35,923 nucleotides of DNA from an uncultured Actinomycetes bacterium (GTDB taxonomy: Bacteria; Actinomycetota; Actinomycetes; S36-B12): positions 1 to 35,923 of the forward strand of contig CAJBZP010000123.1 of the NCBI GenBank assembly GCA_903960135.1. The letters run 5' to 3'. The notes under the pieces are model-generated. The model ran no database searches, was not told the origin of the DNA, and saw nothing but the letters and a program-made list of their open reading frames with translations. The translations under genes were made by a program, and so were the position numbers. Positions 1-13,702 of the stretch are shown piece by piece. The first letter of the stretch is position 1. Each line of letters begins with the position of its first letter.

Positions 1-4
1 GCGG

Positions 5-77
5 TGCGCCCGAAGAGATTCGAACTCCTAACCTTCTGATCCGTAGTCAGATGCTCTATCCGTTGAGCTACGGGCGC
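5..77 (-). tRNA. tRNA-Arg (anticodon ACG)
   Basis: The minus strand folds into a complete 73-nt cloverleaf. The acceptor arms GCGCCCG/CGGGCGC pair perfectly, the anticodon stem TCTGA/TCAGA encloses loop CTACGGA (anticodon ACG), and the T-loop is TTCGAAT. The discriminator base is A. The next three bases read CCG, so CCA is not encoded, unlike the two tRNA-Ser genes in this window. Confidence 0.97.
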
Positions 78-154
78 GTCGTAACCTCGGAAGTATAGCC
101 TTTCCCGCGATCTTGGATTGCGGACCCAGTACCTGCTAGTAGTAACCTGCGCTC

Positions 155-2428
155 GTGGGCTTCCAGAAGGCCAAGCACCGGCGCCGGGGCGCCCAGCTCA
201 TCGCACCCCTGCTGATCGTGCCTCCCATCGCTTGCTGGATCTTGCTGCTCGCCGGTGGCATGGCGATGGCCGCCGACACCCCAACCGAGCCGCCGCCGTG
301 CGGCAACACCGGCCAGCCCTGCCAAGTGGATAGCCCCGCGGCGCCGGTACCCGGCGTCTCCGGCAACCCGCCCGAAGGACCGCCGGTCGTCACCCAAACC
401 GCGCAGCCGGCGGGGCCAACACCGGTGGCTCCTGAGCCCGGTGCGTCGGGCAGCTCACCCGCCAGCGGCGGCAACAACAACACCGGTGGCAACAACACCG
501 GTGGCAACAACACTGGCGGCGATGCGCCGACCGTTGTGATAAGTGAGGTGGCCCTCATCCTCGGTCAAGCCGTCAATGTGCCGATTAGTTTCGTCGGCGG
601 TGGGGGCGCTGCGGCCGACGAGTCGGTCCAGGTGGAGGTCGTGGTTACCGTCACCGGCGGTACCGCATCCATCCCTGGCGGTTCCAGCGGCAGTACCGCC
701 ACCATCCGTGGCCCCTTCAGCGCCATCAAGAGCAATATCAGCCAGACCACAATCACTGCCACCCAAGAAGGCCCGGTCAGCATCAGTGTGCGCGGGTACC
801 AAGTGGGCCAGCCCAATGAAGCGGTGAGCGCAACACGGGACTTGACGGCGGTGGGCGCTCCGACACCTAGTCCGACACCTAGTCCGACACCGCCCGCAGA
901 TACCCCCACGGCGGTCGCCGCGCCCCCGAGCCAAGCCCCAGCAGCAACGGCCAGCGCGGTAGCCGCCCCGGTGATCCAACAGCGGTCGACGATTGACCTG
1001 CCGAAGTACGAGGCGTTGGATGAACCAAAAGTCGTGGTCGGCACCACGGTTGCAGCCGTGGCGGTGATAGCGGTGGTTGGCGTTTCAGCCGGCGCAATGG
1101 CCGGTGCCGGTGGTTCCTCGTCAACCGGCGGTGGCGGTTCGCCTTCGAGTAGTGCCATTCGCCGGGCCGAGGCTGCCGATCGTCAAGATGCTGCGCACTA
1201 TGCCACCGAGCGGGCCAGCACCTCACTGGCCGGTGTTGATGTTTCGTTCGCCGGGGTGGCTGCGGTTGTTGGTGCGCAGGGCATCGGCGATCGATCCAAA
1301 ACCTGGCGCATGCCGCTCACACCGCATGTCGATCGAAGTACTCGAAGTGGCATCTTGGCGCTCGCGCGCTTTTCACCACTCAGTGCCCGGTTCATCGCCG
1401 ATGGCACGTACCTCCGGGCGATGTTCGGCTCGGCCGCACTGCTGCTACCGATCATTGCGGCTGTCATGGGCGTGCTCGGCGTCTTCGAAGTCAACGGCTT
1501 GGCGCTGGCCCCGAGTGTCGTACTGCTCGCAGTCATTACCTTTATTGGCACCCTCGATGCCTTCGCCGGGCTCGCAGCCTTCATTGCATTCACCATCGGT
1601 ATTGCGGTTTCCGGTGGGATTACCAGCGTCGACAGCGTTCGCACTCTGTTAGGCCTAGCGGTAATCGGCTTTGGCCCCGCACTCATTGCCGGAGCCACCA
1701 GGCCATTGCGGCGGGCCGGCCACGAGTTTGATCTTTGGGAGCGGCTCACCGATTTCGTGATCATCCCGCTGCTCGGTGCTTTCACGGTGCAGAGCATGGT
1801 CTCGGCGCTCTCCGGTTTATCGGGCTATGAAATGCCGATCACGCAATACGCAGACCTCATCGCCTTGGTCGCCCTACTTGGGTTGCTCTTGCGGGTTAGC
1901 CTGGAAGAATTCGCCGCGCGCGCCTACCCAGCACGAATCACCGAGATCGCCCCGGTCGAGATCCCAAAACCCGGGACAATTCAACGCTGCATTGTTTCGA
2001 TCATCCGCACCGGTGTCTTCATGTTCATCGCCGTTGCCTTCATCGGCAACGTCTGGCAGTTGTGGGTGGGTGCGCTGATTTTTCTCGCCGCCCAGCTATG
2101 TGAGGTTTTCGCTTCGAGGATGCCCAATAGCCCAAGGCTCTATCACGCAGTGCCGGTGGGGATCCCAAAGCTGGTACTTATCTTGCTGGTGTCACTCGGG
2201 CTTACCACATTGTTGACTTTGATTCTTGGCGCAAATGCCGATCTCGCTAGATTCTCTTTCGTCTTCTTGATGTTGCCCGGCCTGGCGCTCGCGGCCCTTG
2301 GCATGTTCGGGCGCGAACCAGCCGAAGGTGACACCCGCTGGTATCTGCGCCCGAGTATGCGCACCTGGTACCGAGCCGGCGGCATCTTGCTACTCGTCGC
2401 CGCTATCTACATCACGCAAATGCTTTAA
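155..2428 (+). CDS. Secreted/multi-span membrane protein of unknown function
   Basis: A 757-aa protein starting at GTG; no strong ribosome-binding site is visible. Residues 16-38 form a hydrophobic export/anchor segment after a basic start. Residues 40-125 are Pro/Ala/Gly-rich with a GGNNT repeat. Residues 125-232 look beta-rich and Ig-like, followed by a PTPSPTPSPTP linker near 237-247. A membrane segment at about 293-316 is followed by a Gly/Ser linker and about ten hydrophobic helices from 420 to the end. The plan suggests an extracellular domain on a polytopic membrane domain. I recognise no family and no catalytic motif, so no function is assigned. It lies next to tRNA-Arg and converges on the small gene that follows. 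Confidence 0.85.
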   Translation: MGFQKAKHRRRGAQLIAPLLIVPPIACWILLLAGGMAMAADTPTEPPPCGNTGQPCQVDSPAAPVPGVSGNPPEGPPVVTQTAQPAGPTPVAPEPGASGSSPASGGNNNTGGNNTGGNNTGGDAPTVVISEVALILGQAVNVPISFVGGGGAAADESVQVEVVVTVTGGTASIPGGSSGSTATIRGPFSAIKSNISQTTITATQEGPVSISVRGYQVGQPNEAVSATRDLTAVGAPTPSPTPSPTPPADTPTAVAAPPSQAPAATASAVAAPVIQQRSTIDLPKYEALDEPKVVVGTTVAAVAVIAVVGVSAGAMAGAGGSSSTGGGGSPSSSAIRRAEAADRQDAAHYATERASTSLAGVDVSFAGVAAVVGAQGIGDRSKTWRMPLTPHVDRSTRSGILALARFSPLSARFIADGTYLRAMFGSAALLLPIIAAVMGVLGVFEVNGLALAPSVVLLAVITFIGTLDAFAGLAAFIAFTIGIAVSGGITSVDSVRTLLGLAVIGFGPALIAGATRPLRRAGHEFDLWERLTDFVIIPLLGAFTVQSMVSALSGLSGYEMPITQYADLIALVALLGLLLRVSLEEFAARAYPARITEIAPVEIPKPGTIQRCIVSIIRTGVFMFIAVAFIGNVWQLWVGALIFLAAQLCEVFASRMPNSPRLYHAVPVGIPKLVLILLVSLGLTTLLTLILGANADLARFSFVFLMLPGLALAALGMFGREPAEGDTRWYLRPSMRTWYRAGGILLLVAAIYITQML

Positions 2429-2432
2429 CACT

Positions 2433-2478
2433 TCAAGGACCGCGCCCTGACAAGTTGACTAGCTGGTCAACCCCTTGA
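2433..2478. terminator. Possible weak bidirectional terminator between convergent genes
   Basis: A small inverted repeat, GTTGAC-T-AGCT-G-GTCAAC (2454-2471), is nested inside TCAAGG...CCTTGA (2433-2438 and 2473-2478). It covers the junction of two convergent genes and overlaps the last codons of the minus-strand gene. There is no T-run, so a terminator role is an inference from position. Confidence 0.3.
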
Positions 2479-2824
2479 ATGCCGCTGCGATCGCTTCTTG
2501 GCCGGCCGCCTGATATTTGTTCGGATCCAGTGCTTGCCCGACCGGGATCCCAACACCTTGGCGATCGGCGACCTCTGCTGTTACGAGGGTGCCGGTGTCA
2601 CCTTGAGTGAATTCGATATCGATGCTGATCGGCAGTTGGTCCGTCGAAGTCAGCCAAATGCCAAGGAGGCGGTACTTGAGTAACTTGCCACCGGTACCGG
2701 CAATTGCATCGCCGCTATCGGAATCAACCGTGAGTCCGGCTGCCATCAAGTTGGAGTGCACCAACGCTTTCGCGTCGTCAACACTTAGGTTCGTGGTAAT
2801 GCTGCCTTCGGCTACAGTTGTCAT
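2459..2824 (-). CDS. Small conserved-looking protein of unknown function
   Basis: A 121-aa soluble protein with an ATG start, no signal peptide and no membrane segment. The pattern of a helical N-terminal part (SVDDAKALVHSNLMAAGL, about residues 14-31), alternating strands, and a C-terminal helix (YQAAGQEAIAAAF) suggests a compact alpha/beta fold. No catalytic motif is visible and I do not recognise the family. It is divergent from the Rieske gene with about 53 bp between them, so the two could share a control region. Coding status rests on length and an amino-acid make-up typical of a soluble protein. Confidence 0.7.
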   Translation of the reverse strand: MTTVAEGSITTNLSVDDAKALVHSNLMAAGLTVDSDSGDAIAGTGGKLLKYRLLGIWLTSTDQLPISIDIEFTQGDTGTLVTAEVADRQGVGIPVGQALDPNKYQAAGQEAIAAAFKGLTS

Positions 2825-2877
2825 AGCGGCAATCTAACATGACCCCTTTGCTGATCGCCGGTGTGTAAGAATCCACC

Positions 2878-3300
2878 ATGGAGCCAAACCGCCGCCAGTT
2901 CCTGACCGGGGCCTGCGCCCTCTTGGGTGCCGGCCTAGGTGCCGCCCTGCTCGCCGACTCAGCCGATGCTGCCACCGGCATCAAGCGCAAGAAGAACGGT
3001 CAGGTCGAAGTCACCGTCGCGCAAATCCCGGGCCTTGAAAACATAAATGGCGTAGTGAACCTCGGCACCGTAAAAGGCGTTCCCACCGCGGTGGTGCGCA
3101 CCGGCGCCGCCACCTACACCGCCTTGAACCTGCGCTGCCCCCATGCCGGGGTTACCGCTCGCGATACCGGGAGTGAATGGCTGTGCCCCGCACATGGATC
3201 GCAGTTTGCACTCGATGGTGCATTCATTAGTGGTCCGGCTGGGCGTGCGTTGGCACCGGTGAGCGCCCGACTTAATCGCGGGATCCTGACGGTCGGCTAA
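2878..3300 (+). CDS. Tat-exported Rieske [2Fe-2S] protein
   Basis: A 140-aa protein. The N-terminus carries a twin-arginine signal (NRRQFLTG, residues 4-11) and a hydrophobic stretch ending near the AxA-like site at residues 29-32. The Rieske cluster ligands are clear: C87-P-H89 in CPHAG and C103-P-A-H106 in CPAHGSQF. This is a stand-alone Rieske domain of normal size, presumably passing electrons outside the membrane. No oxygenase, cytochrome or quinone-oxidase partner is encoded nearby, so its partner is unknown. It resembles the small Tat-exported Rieske proteins common in actinobacteria. It converges on the next gene with an 8-bp gap. Confidence 0.93.
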   Translation: MEPNRRQFLTGACALLGAGLGAALLADSADAATGIKRKKNGQVEVTVAQIPGLENINGVVNLGTVKGVPTAVVRTGAATYTALNLRCPHAGVTARDTGSEWLCPAHGSQFALDGAFISGPAGRALAPVSARLNRGILTVG

Positions 3301-3308
3301 CGCAAACG

Positions 3309-5206
3309 TCAGGAGTTCGAGTCCGGGCCGAGCACCATGTCACTCATCACGCGGGTGCCCATGATGACCCTTCGTCCGTTGATTGTGATCGGGTTCTTCC
3401 AGCTCTCGACCGACTGCACGGTGCACTGCACCAGACGCGCGGTTGTTGAGGCCGGAATTGTGACACTCGCGCTGTTCGCTGCAGCCGTGAGCGGGTCACT
3501 CCAGTTCTGCCCGTCAGCGCTGGTGTAGACGGTCACGATGCCCGGAGTGCCCGGCGCCGCGTAGCCCATGCCATCGGCATAGGCACTGGCACCGGCAGGC
3601 GAAGTCGGCATCACCTGCGTACCCATGGCGGAGTTGTCGAGCTTCTGCCAGACAGGTGTGGGGAATGCCGTCAGGAACCATGAGGTGCCATTTGCAGTGA
3701 TGGCGTTCATCGCCTGCGTCTGACTCGACGCATCCCTGCCATCAAGGGCGCAGGTCACTGTCCTGCCGCTGATCGAGATGTCTGCCGGATAGTCAGCGTT
3801 GTAGTCAGGCTCCGTGAACGTGAACATCGCCGCAGGCAGGGACTTGTCGGACACCGGCAGGATATTCAGGTCCAGTTGGTCGGCAGACACAGAACTCAGG
3901 TCGGGGATGATGGGCAGCGGAGTCGCAAAGACATTTACGATCATGCCGTTCGCGTAAGGGCGGTACTGCACCTTCTTGCTGCTCGTCAGCAGGAACGGGG
4001 CTCCGCCGTTCCAGGCGTAGAGCCCGGTGAACTGCCGCCACGGATGGGTCGCGTCGGTAGCGCCCGCCAGGAAGGCGCCCTTGACGTCGCTGCAACTGTT
4101 CGTCAGGTCATCGATGATCACCCCGATGATCGCCAGCACCTGATCAATACCCGGCAGGTCGAATGCCTCGGCGGCTCCGGCCCAGGCGATAGCCCCACCG
4201 GCGGCAAGTGAAGCAGTGTCGTAGATGTAGTCGAAGGTTCCGCCGTCACTGAGTGAGTCCTGCGTCGCCTGGGCGATTAGTGACTGAATCAACTGCGCTT
4301 GTGTGCCGGTGACCCCCGGTGGCAAGGATGACTTCGAGGGCAGTTTCGGCAATGTGGACTTGGCGCTCGTGCCAGAGAACCACTGATACGTGCTCGTCAT
4401 CGCGGCTGAGTATGCGGCGAAGACAAGGCCAGAAGTTGTCGCGTACTTGCTGTCACCAGTGTTGCCGGAGTTCGAGGTGGCGGTAGTTAGCGTGACACCC
4501 GGTGGCAGTAAGGCACCGTTCACCTGCGCAAGGAAGTCGGAATTGGTGTTACTCCCAGTCTCCAGCGGGTAGTTGGCGTCATACATGCAGTTCACCGGCC
4601 CGCCCAACAGCACCAGTGGATTCGGCGTGGCGTTCACGTAGGTCACGGGCCGACCCGTGCCCCGCGTCTGGACCGGCGGAGTTGGCGCGGCTCCGCCCCA
4701 GTGCGCAATGCGCGCATCGATTGCCTGCGCATCAATTCCCGGGTGCACTGCATCGAGGTCTGCCTCCTGCCGCATGCCCACGGTCACCGCATTCGCGGCG
4801 GCAGACCAGCCAAGGGACATACGCCACACTTCGACGGCGTCAGCCTGCGCTTTCGTGAGAGCCATGGTCGTCGTGAGCTCTGATTCCGTGACCGCCAGTT
4901 TCCGCACCGGCCCAACGACTAACGCGCCCGTGTTCGGCGAGACCACCGCGACCTGAACCTCTGCAGTATCTAGCCTCACCCCATCCACATTGCGAGAGTC
5001 CATGCGGGCGGCGATATCGACAACAAGCCCGTCACCTTGGTTGCGCAAGCGCGACTCAGCCAGGCTGGGGGGCGCAATCGACGCCGAACTGGGCGTCGAG
5101 ATGACATCACCGCGTTCGGCCAGGGCTACCGCAGGTGCCTGCGCCGGAAGTATCAGAACTATCCCTACACCAGCGACTCCAAGGGAAGTTACCCAAGACA
5201 GGCGCA

Positions 5207-5210
<4 letters not shown>
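3309..5210 (-). CDS. Secreted protein of unknown function, coupled to the IPT/TIG protein
   Basis: A 633-aa protein with a signal peptide (hydrophobic residues about 8-28, cleavage probably after an Ala-rich AxA site). The start ATG (5208-5210) overlaps the TGA of the upstream IPT/TIG gene in an ATGA, with GGAG six bases upstream inside that gene, so translational coupling is likely. The mature part is Ser/Thr/Ala/Pro-rich with a few scattered cysteines and no sorting signal or transmembrane anchor. A stretch near the C-terminus ([11 protein letters not shown]) resembles beta-propeller or carbohydrate-related repeats, but only weakly. I do not recognise the family. Coupling suggests it is exported with, and may act with, the IPT/TIG protein. 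Confidence 0.85.
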
Positions 5211-10717
<5,507 letters not shown>

Positions 10718-10844
10718 CACGCACCTCAATCCGAACGGCACCAAACTCAACTCGCTGAAATAGCCGAGCCTCCTAATTCAGGGTATGTCAGCATTACGGC
10801 TCATTGCGCGGTGAGAGGTGACCGCTTAGCATCGAATTTCGTTA

Positions 10845-10857
10845 CCTGTGTCACAGG
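10845..10857. promoter_or_regulatory. Perfect palindrome CCTGTG-T-CACAGG upstream of the IPT/TIG gene
   Basis: A 13-bp perfect inverted repeat in the 10718-10928 intergenic stretch, about 130 bp upstream of the IPT/TIG start. It could be an operator for a dimeric regulator. I find no second copy in the window, so the assignment is weak. Confidence 0.3.
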
Positions 10858-10913
10858 CCCCAACCGCGCACGAAATCAACAGTGAGCCTGGTATGCCCCC
10901 TGTTTCCGGTTGA

Positions 10914-11639
10914 TATGAACCCCTTTTCTTGGCCGACGTTTATGTGAGTTGTGGCAGTCTGACCTTGAGTGGGTCGGCCACGGCAGGGACGGTGTCAGCG
11001 ACTTTGACCGTTCAGGATGCCGTCTTCGATGGCCCTGGCTGCCTCCAGGTGCCGCTCATGATCTCCTTTACGGCCGCAGGAAGCCTGGATCTGAGCGCGT
11101 CCAAGAGCGGCTCGAGCAACACCATCTCCGCATACGCGTACTCCAACGGGCCAGAGAATGTCACGGACGCACTGCAGGTCTGTCCGAATGTCGATGGGGA
11201 AGGGACGTACCAGCTGCGTGGCACCGTCAGTGACGGCAGCGTCAGTGCACCGTTGCCCGCCGGACTTCAACTGACCGTCAGTCGCGCCCCAACGTCCATG
11301 TCGCGCCTTACCGCTCGACAGAGGGGATCGACGCTGACCATCGCTGGCAAGGTCACGGCCCCGACCAGCCTGGGAGAGATCGGTGCCCGGGGCACCGTGA
11401 CAATGCAGGGGATGCTGCCAAAGAAGCTCGGTGGGACGGGCAAGTGGGTGAACCTTGGAACCACTTATCCAGATGAGTTCGGCGCATTCGTGCTGAAGGG
11501 ATCGCTTCAGCAGAACATCAAGGGTGCGCAGGTGCGCACCGCCTTTGCCGGGGATGCTTGGTGCGCCGATGCGACTGGCACGACACTGGTGAATCGGAGT
11601 CCTCGTTCCACCGCTGGCGCAACAAGTACGGCGGGATGA
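10914..11639 (+). pseudogene. N-terminally broken secreted-type protein, 3' end joined to an IS remnant
   Basis: The frame is open from a TGA at 10911 but has no ATG or GTG near its beginning. The first usable codon is a TTG at 10929 with no ribosome-binding site, and there is no signal peptide. The protein (about 236 aa) is Ser/Thr/Gly/Ala-rich and beta-like, with four or five cysteines (SCGSL, GPGCL, QVCPN, AWCAD), typical of an exported domain that normally follows a signal sequence. At about 11590 the DNA becomes IS3 OrfA sequence in another frame, and this frame runs only 16 codons further. I read it as a gene that lost its 5' part and had its 3' end altered by the IS. A leaderless TTG-started gene is less likely. 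Confidence 0.6.
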
Positions 11640-11796
11640 AGGCCGACGACGCGAAGGGGTTGAAGGACCTGGAAAAGGAGAACGCGACGTTGAAGCGACT
11701 CCTGGCGGACGCCGAGCTGGAGAAGACGGCGCTTCGGGAGCTGTCCCGGGGAAAATGGTGAGCCCGCGCGCGAAGCGGGCTGCTGCCGGCCAAAAC
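11591..11796 (+). mobile_element. IS3-family insertion sequence remnant (OrfA 3' end and start of OrfB)
   Basis: From 11591 one frame encodes the C-terminal part of an IS3 OrfA: SESSFHRWRNKYGGM, then a leucine-zipper stretch (LKDLEKENATLKRLLADAEL), ending RELSRGKW at the TGA 11759-11761. An A-rich slip site (GGGGAAAATGG, 11749-11759) and the overlapping OrfB start ATGGTGAGC sit where IS3 elements place their -1 frameshift. A 7-bp hairpin (11761-11781) follows directly. OrfB is cut after about a dozen codons, just before tRNA-Ser. The OrfA N-terminus, most of OrfB and both terminal repeats are missing, so the element is dead. Confidence 0.8.
11761..11781 (+). other. Stem-loop just after the IS3 frameshift site
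   Basis: AGCCCGC (11761-11767) and GCGGGCT (11775-11781) pair perfectly around a 7-nt loop, two bases after the slip site. In an intact IS3 element a hairpin here would stimulate -1 frameshifting. In this remnant it could act only as a passive hairpin. Confidence 0.55.
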
Positions 11797-11799
11797 TGG

Positions 11800-11890
11800 C
11801 GGAGGCGGGGAGATTTGAACTCCCGATGGGTGTTAAAACCCAAACCGCATTAGCAGTGCGGCGCCATAGACCGGACTAGGCGACGCCTCC
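11800..11890 (-). tRNA. tRNA-Ser (anticodon GCT)
   Basis: A 91-nt cloverleaf on the minus strand with the long variable arm of serine tRNAs. The acceptor arms are GGAGGCG/CGCCTCC. The anticodon stem CCGCA/TGCGG encloses loop CTGCTAA (anticodon GCT), and the T-loop is TTCAAAT. The discriminator is G, followed by an encoded CCA (11797-11799). The IS3 remnant lies directly beyond its 3' end, a common place for foreign DNA to insert. Confidence 0.97.
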
Positions 11891-11927
11891 AAGCTGACGC
11901 CCAAGGCGCAGCGGGGTAAGAGTATCG

Positions 11928-11943
11928 GGTGCGGTACCGCACC
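11928..11943. promoter_or_regulatory. 16-bp perfect palindrome upstream of the ROK kinase
   Basis: GGTGCGGTACCGCACC is a perfect palindrome ending 29 bp before the GTG start of the kinase gene. A weak promoter-like pair, CTGACG (11894) - 17 bp - TAAGAG (11917), would place it at the transcription start. It may therefore be an operator, or a small hairpin in the leader. No second copy was seen. Confidence 0.4.
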
Positions 11944-11972
11944 TCGGCAGGTGTCGGGCACACTTAGGCCTC

Positions 11973-12728
11973 GTGACCACCACATTGGCAATTGACTGTG
12001 GAGGTGGGGGTATCAAGGGCTCCGTCCTTGATGAATCCGGCACCATGCGGGCCCACCCCATCCGGGTGCCGACCCCTTACCCCTTGCCGACGGCTCTATT
12101 TGTCAAGACTTTGGTGGACCTAGCCGCGAGTTTGCCGACCGCTGATCGGGCCACCGTCGGGCTGCCCGGCATGATCCGCCACGGCGTGGTCGTCACCACT
12201 CCCCACTACGTCACCCGCTCCGGACCGCGCACCCGCGTGCTACCCGAATTGGTTTTGGAGTGGGAGGGTTTCGACGCTAAAACCGCGCTCACCGAAGCCC
12301 TCGGCTGCCCGACGATCGTTTTGAACGACGCCGAGGTGCACGGCGCGGGCGTGGTCGCAGGCCAAGGGCTCGAGGTGGTGCTGACACTGGGTACCGGGTT
12401 GGGCTCCGCCGTTTATGACGGCGGCCGCCTCGCCCCGCACCTGGAGCTATCACAAGCCCCGGTGCGTTGGGGCTTGTCGTACGACACCTACATCGGCGAA
12501 CATGAGCGCCGCCGACTCGGTGATGCACTTTGGTCACGACGCATCGGCCGCATGATCGAAGGGCTGCGCCCGGTGTTCATGTGGGACCGGCTCTATCTTG
12601 GTGGCGGCAACAGTAGGCACATAACACCGGTGATCCTTAATCGCATCGGCGATGACGTCGTAATCGTGCCCAATGCCGCAGCCTTGGTCGGTGGGGCACG
12701 TGCCTGGTTACTTCAAACCGAATCATGA
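11973..12728 (+). CDS. ppgK: ROK-family glucokinase, polyphosphate-glucokinase-like
   Basis: A 251-aa protein starting at GTG. The N-terminal phosphate-binding motif is AIDCGGGGIKG (residues 6-16), the catalytic Asp lies in LNDAEVHGAG, and a second glycine-rich motif reads LTLGTGLGSAVYDGG. The C-terminal LYLGGGNSRHI matches the ROK/PpgK core, and the length matches PpgK. It would phosphorylate glucose to glucose-6-phosphate using polyphosphate and/or ATP. One oddity is that the usual ExGH segment reads ELSQ, losing the His that many ROK kinases keep for sugar or zinc binding. Substrate and phosphate donor are therefore uncertain. It overlaps the permease gene by 4 nt, suggesting co-translation. 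Confidence 0.8.
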   Translation: MTTTLAIDCGGGGIKGSVLDESGTMRAHPIRVPTPYPLPTALFVKTLVDLAASLPTADRATVGLPGMIRHGVVVTTPHYVTRSGPRTRVLPELVLEWEGFDAKTALTEALGCPTIVLNDAEVHGAGVVAGQGLEVVLTLGTGLGSAVYDGGRLAPHLELSQAPVRWGLSYDTYIGEHERRRLGDALWSRRIGRMIEGLRPVFMWDRLYLGGGNSRHITPVILNRIGDDVVIVPNAAALVGGARAWLLQTES

Positions 12729-13702
12729 CGGCACTCGGCTCCCCGACCGCACGCAAAGTTGATGCCGTCGGGATCGGCATGTACCTGCTGGCCGCTTTCC
12801 TCTTTGCCCTCAACGGATCAATCGCGAAACTCGCGATCGCAGCCGGCCTTGACCCTGGCCACCTCACCCAACTGCGCAATGGCGGGGCGATGGTGGTGCT
12901 CGTCGTCTTCGTGTTCGTCACCAACCGCAGTGGATTTCGCGTTACGCGCGGCGAACTCCCGTTCCTGTTGGCCTACGGAGTCATCGCATTCGTATTGGTG
13001 CAGTTTCTATATTTCTTCACCATCTCACGGCTACCACTGGGCCTTGGCACACTGCTCGCATTCTTAGCCCCGGTGGTTGTCGCGTTGTGGGTGCGCTTTG
13101 GTAGGAAGCAGCCGGTAAGTAACCGCATTTGGCTCGCCATCGCACTAACTCTCATCGGGCTCGCATTAGTGTCGCAAATCTGGCAAGGCTTCGCATTTAA
13201 TCTCCTCGGTGTTCTCGCCGGACTATTCCTCGCAGTAGTACTAGCCCTGTATTGGCTACTCGGTGAAGCCGGCCAAGCCAGACGAGACGGGGTCTCATTA
13301 ACCATGTGGGGCTTCATCTTTGCCACCGCCACCTGGACAATCCTGTTGCCGTGGTGGCACTTCCCCTGGTCGGTGCTGGGTGAGATGTCGACACCCGAAA
13401 CCACCCAATTTCCAGCGCTTCCCATCTGGGGCATCATGCTCTGGGGTGTCGTCCTAGGCACGGTCATTCCGTTTTTGCTAGTGCTCGGCTCACTTCGCCG
13501 CATCGGTGCACAACGAGCCGGCATCGTGGCGACAACCGAACCACTTTGGGCCGGGCTGATTGCAATTTTCGTCCTCGGCGAGATGCTCAATTGGGTGCAA
13601 GCCCTCGGTGGCTGCGTGGTGGTCGCCGGGGTGGTGCTCGCCGAGACTTCGCGGCGCGTAAGTGCTAGCGAGGAGGCGGGATCTCTCCCGAGCCCCGTTT
13701 AA
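12725..13702 (+). CDS. EamA/DMT-family permease
   Basis: A 325-aa protein with about ten hydrophobic helices in two similar halves, the drug/metabolite transporter (EamA) plan. The final helices include ATTEPLWAGLIAIFVLGEML, which matches the conserved segment near the end of each EamA repeat. The ATG overlaps the kinase stop codon (ATGA, 12725-12728), so the two are probably one operon. The substrate is unknown; the kinase partner makes a sugar or sugar metabolite possible, but EamA proteins carry many compounds. Its last 38 bp overlap the 3' end of the convergent lacI-type gene. Confidence 0.88.
   Translation: MTALGSPTARKVDAVGIGMYLLAAFLFALNGSIAKLAIAAGLDPGHLTQLRNGGAMVVLVVFVFVTNRSGFRVTRGELPFLLAYGVIAFVLVQFLYFFTISRLPLGLGTLLAFLAPVVVALWVRFGRKQPVSNRIWLAIALTLIGLALVSQIWQGFAFNLLGVLAGLFLAVVLALYWLLGEAGQARRDGVSLTMWGFIFATATWTILLPWWHFPWSVLGEMSTPETTQFPALPIWGIMLWGVVLGTVIPFLLVLGSLRRIGAQRAGIVATTEPLWAGLIAIFVLGEMLNWVQALGGCVVVAGVVLAETSRRVSASEEAGSLPSPV

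Noticed and set aside
3305-3330. tRNA-like T-loop (AGGAGTTCGAGTCCGGG) that could be an att site paired with tRNA-Ser
   Set aside because: The flanking bases do not form a T-stem, and the segment does not match the tRNA-Ser 3' end.
10995-11843. Minus-strand frame of 282 codons across the IS remnant and tRNA-Ser
   Set aside because: It runs through the tRNA gene and the antisense of IS OrfA. Its composition is Arg/Pro-rich without motifs.
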